The position numbers and the translations under genes were made by a program. Below are positions 1-5,380 of a stretch of DNA of 5,380 nt, in pieces. The number at the start of each line of letters is the position of its first letter. Within the stretch, counting starts at the first letter, position 1. The stretch is from UBA724 sp964008075. Its GTDB lineage: Bacteria; Bacteroidota; Bacteroidia; Flavobacteriales; Flavobacteriaceae. A model generated the notes under the pieces. It made no database searches. It was not told the DNA's origin and saw only the letters and a program-made list of their open reading frames with translations. The stretch spans positions 1 through 5,380 of the forward strand of contig CAXGAP010000057.1 of the NCBI GenBank assembly GCA_964008075.1, in the 5' to 3' direction.

Positions 1-42
1 CATTTTGATCAACTTTTTGAGGCATTAAAAGATATATTATGA
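1..42 (+). CDS. C-terminal end of an upstream gene, possibly acetylornithine aminotransferase (ArgD)
   Basis: Reading frame 1 is open from the left edge and gives HFDQLFEALKDIL followed by TGA at 40-42. Only 13 residues are visible, too few to identify a family. An amphipathic tail of this kind (F..L...L..IL) is common at the end of class III aminotransferases such as ArgD, and argD beside the N-acylornithine transcarbamylase gene is a usual Bacteroidota arrangement, so ArgD is the leading guess from context. The stop overlaps the next start as ATGA (39-42), which argues that this gene is in the same operon and that translation is coupled. Another arg gene cannot be excluded. Confidence 0.55.
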   Translation, partial: HFDQLFEALKDIL

Positions 43-986
43 AGCATTTTATCACTTTAGCAGATTTACCCAATTTTGAACAGACCCTTGATTCGGCGAT
101 GGATTTAAAAAAGAATCCTACAAAATATAATGGTTTGGGTAAAGACAAAACCTTAGGTCTTTTGTTTTTTAACCCAAGTTTAAGAACCCGACTCAGTACC
201 CAAAAAGCTGCCCAAAACCTTGGACTCCCCACCATGGTTATGAATTTTAGTCAAGAATCTTGGGCCTTAGAATTTGAAGACGGCACCAAAATGAGTGGAT
301 TGAGATCTGAGCATGTCAAGGAGGCTGCTGCAGTAGTTTCCCAATACTGTGACATGGTCGCCATAAGAGCTTTTGCCTCATTGTCAGATAAGGAAAAAGA
401 CGAGTCTGAGATCGTATTAAGAAGTTTTGAAAAATACGCCTCCATACCCATCATCAATATGGAAAGTGCTACCGCACACCCCTTACAAGCCCTGGCCGAT
501 GCCATTACGATTAAGGAGTTTAAACCTAAATACAAACCCAAAGTGGTGTTGAGTTGGGCACCTCATCCAAAAGCACTTCCCCATGCGGTTGGAAATTCAT
601 TTACCCAAATGATGAAACATATGGATGCTGATTTTATCATAGCTCATCCAGAAGGCTATGCCTTGAATACAAAAATTACTGAGGGGATAGAATGTATAAC
701 CGATCAAGAAAAAGCCATGGAAGGTGCTGACTTTGTTTACACCAAAAATTGGTCTTCATACGATCATTACGGACAAATACTCAAAACAGATGATCAATGG
801 ATGATCACACCCGATAAGATGGAACTGACCAACAACGGAAAGTTCATGCACTGTCTGCCCATCAGACGAAATATTGTTGCAGCGGATGGTGTGTTGGACA
901 GCCCGAGGTCATTGGTCATTCAACAATCTCAAAACAGAATCTATTCAGCACAAGCTGTATTAATGCAACTATTGAAAAATGGATAA
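39..986 (+). CDS. argF': N-acylornithine carbamoyltransferase, probably N-succinylornithine-specific (ArgF')
   Basis: This cytoplasmic enzyme transfers a carbamoyl group from carbamoyl phosphate to an N-acylated ornithine, giving N-acyl-citrulline. The 315-residue protein is full length for the family (about 318 in Bacteroides fragilis) and has the two-domain transcarbamylase layout. The carbamoyl-phosphate loop SLRTR is at 47-51, inside FFNPSLRTRLSTQKAA. R110, HPLQ (147-150), the KNW segment (236-238) and HCLPIRRN (271-278) follow in the expected order. The RRN after HCLP and the FFNPSLRTR form mark the acyl-ornithine branch rather than ordinary OTCase. Residue 90 (codon 306-308) is Ser. The aligned residue is Pro in the B. 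fragilis succinylornithine enzyme and Glu in the Xanthomonas acetylornithine enzyme, and published work showed that replacing this Glu with Ser switches specificity to succinylornithine. The start overlaps the upstream stop by 4 bases and the end overlaps argB by 8. The family call is very secure. The acyl-group assignment is inference from one residue plus lineage. Confidence 0.95.
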   Translation: MKHFITLADLPNFEQTLDSAMDLKKNPTKYNGLGKDKTLGLLFFNPSLRTRLSTQKAAQNLGLPTMVMNFSQESWALEFEDGTKMSGLRSEHVKEAAAVVSQYCDMVAIRAFASLSDKEKDESEIVLRSFEKYASIPIINMESATAHPLQALADAITIKEFKPKYKPKVVLSWAPHPKALPHAVGNSFTQMMKHMDADFIIAHPEGYALNTKITEGIECITDQEKAMEGADFVYTKNWSSYDHYGQILKTDDQWMITPDKMELTNNGKFMHCLPIRRNIVAADGVLDSPRSLVIQQSQNRIYSAQAVLMQLLKNG

Positions 987-1761
987 CCTGTCAGTAGTCA
1001 AAATCGGAGGCAATATTATTGAGGATTCAGAAGCTCTGCAATCTTTCCTAACAGATTTTGCCCAGATGCATGATGCTAAAATTTTGGTACATGGAGGAGG
1101 CAAAAAAGCTACCGCTATGGCAAAAAAAATGGATATACCTGTACAAATGGTTGAGGGCAGAAGAATCACCGATGCTGAGAACCTCGATATCATTACAATG
1201 CTATATGGTGGCAAAATTAATAAGAATATAGTAGCCCAATTACAAAATTTAGGATGCAACGCACTGGGATTATCAGGAGCCGATGGCAATGCCATCCAAG
1301 CAGCTAAAAGACCTGTAAAAAAAATTGACTATGGTTTTGTGGGCGATGTAGTTGATGTCAATGTTGAACTGTTTCAAATGCTGATCGATGGGGGGTATAC
1401 ACCTGTTTGTTGTGCAATTACCCACGACCAAAAAGGACAATTACTCAACACCAATGCTGATACTATTGCCGCAACCGTAGCTCAGAATTTGTCACGATAT
1501 TTCGAAGTATCCCTTTGGTATTGTTTTGAAAAGCAAGGGGTTCTAAAAAACATCGATGACAATAGTAGTGTAATTGAAACAATTACCCCTCAAGTATACG
1601 ACAATCTCAAGGCGGGAAATACCATTCATTCAGGAATGATTCCAAAAATTGACAACTGTTTTGATGCTTTAGCTTGCGGGGTAAGCAAAGTGAAAATTGG
1701 AGCTCCAAAAATGATCACAGGAATTACTAAACACACCACGCTAACTTTAAAAGATGAATGA
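979..1761 (+). CDS. argB: N-acetylglutamate (or N-succinylglutamate) kinase, ArgB
   Basis: ArgB is an amino-acid-kinase-fold enzyme that phosphorylates the gamma-carboxylate of N-acyl-glutamate with ATP, the second step of arginine synthesis. At 260 residues it is a normal short ArgB. Visible motifs are the N-terminal KIGGN with K8 and G10-G11, HGGG at 38-41, the substrate-binding RRITD at 61-65, GLSGADG at 97-103, GFVGDV at 119-124, LNTNAD at 156-161 (N157 and D161 match active-site residues of the E. coli enzyme) and SGMIPKID at 218-225 with K223. Residues 181-189 read YCFEKQGVL where most ArgB proteins have a TDVxGVL-like segment. I associate this form with Bacteroidota. The protein begins directly at the first beta strand, so it lacks the N-terminal helix that builds arginine-inhibited hexamers in other bacteria. 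The ATG lies inside the argF' stop region (8-base overlap), and the gene overlaps argE by 8 bases. Confidence 0.95.
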   Translation: MDNLSVVKIGGNIIEDSEALQSFLTDFAQMHDAKILVHGGGKKATAMAKKMDIPVQMVEGRRITDAENLDIITMLYGGKINKNIVAQLQNLGCNALGLSGADGNAIQAAKRPVKKIDYGFVGDVVDVNVELFQMLIDGGYTPVCCAITHDQKGQLLNTNADTIAATVAQNLSRYFEVSLWYCFEKQGVLKNIDDNSSVIETITPQVYDNLKAGNTIHSGMIPKIDNCFDALACGVSKVKIGAPKMITGITKHTTLTLKDE

Positions 1762-2809
1762 GTTAACCACAGCAGCTATTGATTTATTAAAGGATTTGAT
1801 TGCAACACCCTCTTTTTCGCAAGAGGAAGAAAAAACAGCTGATAGAATCGGTAAATGGTTTGATAAATACAGTATACCTTTCAGGAGAGTGGGCAACAAC
1901 ATTTGGACGAAAAATAAAGCTTTTGATCCAAAAAAACCAACCCTTTTGCTCAATTCTCATCACGATACTGTTCAGCCCAACTCAGCCTATACCAACGACC
2001 CTTTTGAACCCAAAATCGAAGATGGAAAGCTTTTCGGTTTGGGCAGTAATGATGCGGGTGGGGCCTTGGTTTCTTTGATTGCCTTGTTTACTAATTACTA
2101 TGCGGCAAAAAATCCTAAGTATAATTTGGTGATGGCTGCAACTGCAGAAGAGGAAATTGCAGGAAACCATAGTTTGATTGGACTATTGTCCGAATTGCCC
2201 AAAATTGATGTGGCCATAGTAGGTGAGCCCACAGAGATGCACCTGGCAGTTGCCGAAAAAGGATTACTTGTTTTTGATGCTGTCATTACAGGAACTCCAG
2301 GACATGCAGCTCATCCCAACAACGACAACCCCATTATGAAACTTCCCGAGGTACTCCAATGGTTTCAAAACTTTTCATTGGAAAAAAAATCCGATTTTTT
2401 GGGAGATGTAAAAATCACAGTCACACAAGTCAATGCTGGAAAAGAACACAATGTAGTACCAGCTAATGTTCATTTAGTTATAGATGTGAGGGTTAATGAC
2501 AAATACAGTAATCAAGAGTTGGCTAAAATACTTGTAGAATCTGCCCCTTGCGAAATGACACCAAGGTCTTTGCACCTAAATTCCTCTTCAATAGGAATGG
2601 ACCATGAACTGGTTCAAGCGGGAATTTCCATGGGGAGAAAAACTTATGGTTCACCCACCCTATCCGATCAGGCTGCATTGGAATGTCCTTCACTAAAAAT
2701 GGGTCCTGGTCTGTCAACTAGGTCGCATTCGGCTAATGAATTTATCTTTGTACATGAGATTGAAGAGGCGGTAAAAATTTACATTGAACTTCTAGCAAAA
2801 ATACTTTAA
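1754..2809 (+). CDS. argE: M20-family deacylase, N-acyl-citrulline/acetylornithine deacetylase type (ArgE)
   Basis: This is a zinc-dependent M20 amidohydrolase of 351 residues, somewhat shorter than E. coli ArgE (383). Motifs in order are HHD at 69-71 (metal ligand H69, catalytic-site D71), GSNDAGG at 98-103 with the bridging-metal D100, TAEEE at 130-134 (general base E133, metal ligand E134), GEPT at 157-160 (E158), GHAAHP at 183-188 in the dimerisation or lid domain, and SHSANEF at 324-330 with metal ligand H325. All catalytic residues are present. The neighbouring transcarbamylase acts on acylated ornithine, so the substrate is most likely N-acyl-citrulline (N-succinyl if the ArgF' reading is right), releasing citrulline for ArgG. 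Sequence alone does not separate ArgE from DapE or other M20 enzymes. The context decides. The ATG at 1754 overlaps the argB stop (ATGAATGA), and the TAA is 2 bases before argH. Confidence 0.9.
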   Translation: MNELTTAAIDLLKDLIATPSFSQEEEKTADRIGKWFDKYSIPFRRVGNNIWTKNKAFDPKKPTLLLNSHHDTVQPNSAYTNDPFEPKIEDGKLFGLGSNDAGGALVSLIALFTNYYAAKNPKYNLVMAATAEEEIAGNHSLIGLLSELPKIDVAIVGEPTEMHLAVAEKGLLVFDAVITGTPGHAAHPNNDNPIMKLPEVLQWFQNFSLEKKSDFLGDVKITVTQVNAGKEHNVVPANVHLVIDVRVNDKYSNQELAKILVESAPCEMTPRSLHLNSSSIGMDHELVQAGISMGRKTYGSPTLSDQAALECPSLKMGPGLSTRSHSANEFIFVHEIEEAVKIYIELLAKIL

Positions 2810-2811
2810 TT

Positions 2812-4095
2812 ATGAAACTCTGGGAAAAAAATCAACCCCCTAACAAAAAAATAGACCACTTTACGGTGGGAAAAGATCGGGAGTATGACCTGCATTTGGC
2901 TGCCTATGACTGCCAAGCTTCCATTGCTCATGCGCAAATGTTGGTGAAATCTGGGATATTGACCTTAGAGGAGGCCGATAAACTTGCGGTGGTATTAAAC
3001 GATTTGAAAAATGAATCCGAAAAAGGGAATTTTGTCATCGAGGCAGAGTTTGAGGACATGCATTCCAAAATAGAATATGTACTTACCCAAAAACTCGGCG
3101 ATTTAGGGAAAAAAATACATACTGCTAGGTCACGAAACGATCAGGTGCTGGTTGCTCTTCATTTATATCTAAAGGAAGAGATTGAAACGATTAAAAAACT
3201 TACCCATAGTTTTTTTAAATTATTGATGGATTTAGCCGATCATCACAAGGATAAATTATTACCGGGTTATACACATTTTCAGGTGGCTATGCCCTCATCT
3301 TTTGGGTTATGGTTTTCGGCTTACGCGGAGAGTTTGATTGACGATGTGACTTTACTTAATGGTGCCCATCAGATTGTAAATCAAAACCCATTGGGTAGTG
3401 CCGCAGGCTTTGGAAGTTCGTTTCCGATAGACAGAAAAGCTACAACCGAGAGCTTGGGTTTTGCCGATTTAAAATACAATGTCATTGCAGCTCAAATGAG
3501 TAGAGGTAAGGCCGAAAAAACTACAGCTACTGCCATAGCCTCATTGGCCTCCACCCTTTCCAAAATGACAATGGATATCTGTCTTTACATGGGTCAAGAA
3601 CACAATTTTATAAGCTTTCCCGAGGATTTTACCACCGGATCCAGTATCATGCCACACAAAAAAAATCCCGATGTGTTTGAACTAATCCGGGGCAAATGTA
3701 ACCTGCTTCAGGGACTGCCCAATCAATTGACTTTACTGATGGCTAATTTACCCTCTGGCTACCACAGAGAAATGCAACTGGCCAAAGGCCCCATCATTGA
3801 GGCAATCTATGAATTAAAATCTTGTTTGGAACTTTTTACTTTCAGTCTAAAGGACATAAAGGTCAAAGAAAATATTTTAGACGACCCAAAATACCAATAT
3901 GCTTTTAGTGTTGACACCCTGAATGAATGGGTAAATGAAGGAATGACTTTTAGAGATGCCTACAAGAAGATGGCAGAGGCCATAGCAGAGGAAGAATATG
4001 TCCCAAAAAAAAAATTGGATCACACTCATCTAGGAAGCATAGGGAATTTAGCGCTTAAAGAAATTGATCTGAAAATGAAAAAGGTTATGGGATAA
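2812..4095 (+). CDS. argH: Argininosuccinate lyase, short Bacteroidota type (ArgH)
   Basis: ArgH cleaves argininosuccinate to arginine and fumarate, the last step of the pathway. It belongs to the fumarase/aspartase superfamily of homotetramers. The superfamily signature GSSIMPHKKN is at 276-285, with the catalytic serine in its SS pair. Other landmarks are HTARSRNDQ at 103-111, PGYTHFQ at 151-157 with catalytic His155, E290 in ELIRGK (the His partner by homology), LPSGYHREMQ at 313-322 and a C-terminal GMTFRDAY at 377-384. At 427 residues it is about 30 shorter than E. coli ArgH, mostly at the C terminus. Several normally fixed positions differ: the G of the usual GRSRND is Ala, the usual DRD/SRD motif is SRG at 230-232, and the usual YNK of the substrate loop is YHR at 317-319. 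I believe these are traits of a Bacteroidota subgroup rather than decay, because the frame is intact and the core catalytic residues remain. The gene starts 2 bases after argE in an A/T-rich context without a Shine-Dalgarno sequence. Confidence 0.95.
   Translation: MKLWEKNQPPNKKIDHFTVGKDREYDLHLAAYDCQASIAHAQMLVKSGILTLEEADKLAVVLNDLKNESEKGNFVIEAEFEDMHSKIEYVLTQKLGDLGKKIHTARSRNDQVLVALHLYLKEEIETIKKLTHSFFKLLMDLADHHKDKLLPGYTHFQVAMPSSFGLWFSAYAESLIDDVTLLNGAHQIVNQNPLGSAAGFGSSFPIDRKATTESLGFADLKYNVIAAQMSRGKAEKTTATAIASLASTLSKMTMDICLYMGQEHNFISFPEDFTTGSSIMPHKKNPDVFELIRGKCNLLQGLPNQLTLLMANLPSGYHREMQLAKGPIIEAIYELKSCLELFTFSLKDIKVKENILDDPKYQYAFSVDTLNEWVNEGMTFRDAYKKMAEAIAEEEYVPKKKLDHTHLGSIGNLALKEIDLKMKKVMG
4005..4014 (+). 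repeat. A10 homopolymer inside argH
   Basis: Ten consecutive A residues encode the end of Pro398 and Lys399-401 near the ArgH C terminus. It is the longest mononucleotide run I noticed in the window; runs of eight occur at 1122-1129 and 2382-2389. A one-base slip would change only about the last 28 residues. The reading frame here is intact and the downstream residues (DHTHLGSIGNLA) look like a genuine ArgH tail, so no frameshift is present in this sequence. Confidence 0.95.
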
Positions 4096-4148
4096 ATATC
4101 TTAAAAATACCCCTAATATTATTGAATTGATCTAGCTAAAATTCCCTA
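4096..4148. other. Convergent intergenic gap, no clear terminator
   Basis: These 53 AT-rich bases separate the argH stop from the lpdA stop. A bidirectional terminator would be expected between convergent genes. I see only a small palindrome (TAATATTA, about 4114-4121) and a weak AATT...AATT pairing, with no GC-rich stem followed by a T-tract on either strand. Termination may be factor-dependent or may use signals inside the coding ends. Confidence 0.7.
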
Positions 4149-5380
4149 TCAGATATGTAAAGGACGATTTTCAGATGCTGCTAATGCAGCTTCTTTTATC
4201 GCTTCAGCATAGGTAGGATGCGAATGACTGATACGGGCAATGTCTTCGGCAGAGGCACGGAACTCCATGGCAACGACAGCCTCGGCAATCAGATCAGCAA
4301 CACGAGCCCCAATCATGTGCACCCCCAGTACTTCATCGGTTTGGGCATCGGCTAAAATTTTGACAAATCCATCGGTATCTCCGCTGGCGCGTGACCGTCC
4401 AAGGGCACGCATGGGAAACTGTCCACTTTTGTAATTTACCCCCGCCGATTTCAGTTCCTCTTCGGTTTTACCTACGGCTGCTACTTCAGGCCAGGTATAG
4501 ATAACATTGGGAATGAGGTTGTAGTCGATGTGAGGTTCTTGTCCGCCCAGTATTTCGGCGACCATCACACCCTCCTCCTCTGCCTTATGGGCCAACATAG
4601 CCCCACGTACCACATCGCCAATGGCGTAGATATTAGAAGCAGAGGTTTGCAGGTGATCATTGACTTCAATTTGACCTAGTTCGGTAAGTTTTACCCCTGC
4701 CGCTTCTGCGTTTAATCCTTCAGTGTAGGGCTTTCTGCCAACTGAAACTAGGCAGTAATCTCCTTCAAAAGTTACTTCCTCCCCTTTTTTATCTTTGGCA
4801 GTTACGGTGACTGAATCTCCATTGCGTTCTACCTTGTTGACTTGGTGAGCTAAGTAAAACTTAATTTTTTGTTTTTTCATCACTTTGGTCAATTCACGAG
4901 ACAAAGAACTATCCATAACAGGCGTGATACGGTCAGAGTACTCAATAACAGAAACCTCTGTCCCGAGTCTTTTATATACCTGACCCAATTCCAAACCAAT
5001 AACCCCTCCTCCGATGACGATCATGTGTTTGGGGATTTCTCTCAACTCTAACGCCTCGGTCGAGGTGATGATGCGGTCTTTGTCTATATTAATGAAGGGC
5101 AAGCTCGCAGGTTTTGAACCTGTGGCAATGATAATGTTTTTGGCAGTAATATCCTCTGGCTTTTCACCTTCTACATGAATGGTGGTACTGTCTTTAAAGG
5201 AACCCAAGCCATTGAAAACGGTTACTTTGTTCTTGTCCATTAAAAAATCAATGCCTTTGGTGGTTTGCTCCACTACTGAGGTTTTTCGGGATATCATTTT
5301 TTTCAAATTGACCTTAACCTTACCAGGAATTTCAATCCCGTGTTCTTCAAAATGCTTTACGGCATCTTCATAATGGTGAG
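4149..5380 (-). CDS. lpdA: Dihydrolipoyl dehydrogenase (E3), N-terminus beyond the window
   Basis: This flavoenzyme reoxidises the dihydrolipoyl groups of 2-oxoacid dehydrogenase complexes and of the glycine cleavage system with NAD+. The frame stays open to the right edge and begins in the window with HHYEDAVKHFEEHGIEIPGK, so 409 residues are visible and about 55-60 are missing, including the first FAD dinucleotide fold and the redox-active CxxxxC. Present are the FAD-contacting ATGSKP (5126-5109), the NAD-binding GGGVIGLELG (5012-4983) followed by acidic E122, the second FAD motif YAIGDV (4625-4608), the interface domain, and the catalytic HPTYAE (4220-4203) whose His-Glu pair serves the partner subunit. 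The C terminus RPLHI is complete. A TTG codon at 5304-5306 could be read as a start, but it lies inside the conserved fold and is not the real one. The gene converges on the arg cluster and has no evident role in it. Its base composition looks somewhat richer in G+C than the arg genes. Confidence 0.95.
   Translation of the reverse strand, partial: HHYEDAVKHFEEHGIEIPGKVKVNLKKMISRKTSVVEQTTKGIDFLMDKNKVTVFNGLGSFKDSTTIHVEGEKPEDITAKNIIIATGSKPASLPFINIDKDRIITSTEALELREIPKHMIVIGGGVIGLELGQVYKRLGTEVSVIEYSDRITPVMDSSLSRELTKVMKKQKIKFYLAHQVNKVERNGDSVTVTAKDKKGEEVTFEGDYCLVSVGRKPYTEGLNAEAAGVKLTELGQIEVNDHLQTSASNIYAIGDVVRGAMLAHKAEEEGVMVAEILGGQEPHIDYNLIPNVIYTWPEVAAVGKTEEELKSAGVNYKSGQFPMRALGRSRASGDTDGFVKILADAQTDEVLGVHMIGARVADLIAEAVVAMEFRASAEDIARISHSHPTYAEAIKEAALAASENRPLHI

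Noticed and set aside
19..22. GAGG as a ribosome-binding site for argF'
   Set aside because: It lies 16 bases before the ATG, too far for normal Shine-Dalgarno function, and it is coding sequence of the upstream gene.
39..986. Ordinary ornithine carbamoyltransferase (ArgF)
   Set aside because: FFNPSLRTR, the HCLPIRRN form and the close overall match to the N-succinylornithine enzyme place it in the acyl-ornithine branch.
969..1295. 108-codon minus-strand open frame over the start of argB
   Set aside because: It is a shadow of argB with low-complexity, unfamiliar sequence and no supporting context. The other short frames inside the arg genes and lpdA were rejected for the same reason.
5304..5306. 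TTG codon on the minus strand as the start of a 385-residue lpdA
   Set aside because: The frame continues upstream to the window edge with typical LpdA sequence (HHYEDAVKHFEEHGIEI), so the real start lies outside and the gene is simply cut by the window.
4149..5380. lpdA as a functional partner of the arginine operon
   Set aside because: It is convergent, carries all expected dihydrolipoyl dehydrogenase motifs, and shows nothing that links it to arginine synthesis. Simple adjacency is sufficient.
1..5380. Mobile element, defence system, CRISPR array or RNA gene
   Set aside because: Coding density is almost complete with housekeeping metabolic genes. I found no inverted or direct repeats, transposase fragments, tRNA-like folds or spaced repeats.

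Overview
The window carries a compact arginine-biosynthesis gene cluster of a Bacteroidota bacterium, read left to right, and the 3' part of a dihydrolipoyl dehydrogenase gene that converges on it from the right. The assignment to Bacteroidota rests on several points. The transcarbamylase is of the N-acyl-ornithine type and closely resembles the Bacteroides fragilis N-succinylornithine enzyme as I remember it. ArgB has a YCFEK..GVL segment, and ArgH is short with a YHREMQ loop. The lipoamide dehydrogenase resembles flavobacterial and cytophagal LpdA. The DNA is A/T-rich, and no start has a usable Shine-Dalgarno sequence. Flavobacteriia or a related class is my best guess, but the class is uncertain.

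Layout. Positions 1-42 are the last 13 codons of an upstream gene, possibly argD. Then follow an argF'-type transcarbamylase (39-986), argB (979-1761), argE (1754-2809) and argH (2812-4095). The first four genes overlap at three junctions (4, 8 and 8 bases) and the last junction is a 2-base gap, so this is almost certainly one transcription unit with coupled translation. Its promoter and first genes lie left of the window. A 53-base AT-rich gap (4096-4148) separates the convergent genes. lpdA occupies 4149-5380 on the minus strand and runs off the right edge.

How the genes fit together. ArgB phosphorylates an N-acyl-glutamate. The acyl-ornithine made by further enzymes (ArgC and ArgD, outside the window) is carbamoylated by the argF' product while still acylated. 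The M20 hydrolase (argE) would then remove the acyl group from N-acyl-citrulline, and ArgH performs the last step, argininosuccinate to arginine plus fumarate. ArgG, needed in between, is not in the window. Serine at position 90 of the transcarbamylase, where B. fragilis has Pro and Xanthomonas has Glu, points to succinyl rather than acetyl as the protecting group. That is the most informative observation here.

I see no mobile element, CRISPR array, RNA gene or unknown system. The region is orderly core metabolism of a variant type.
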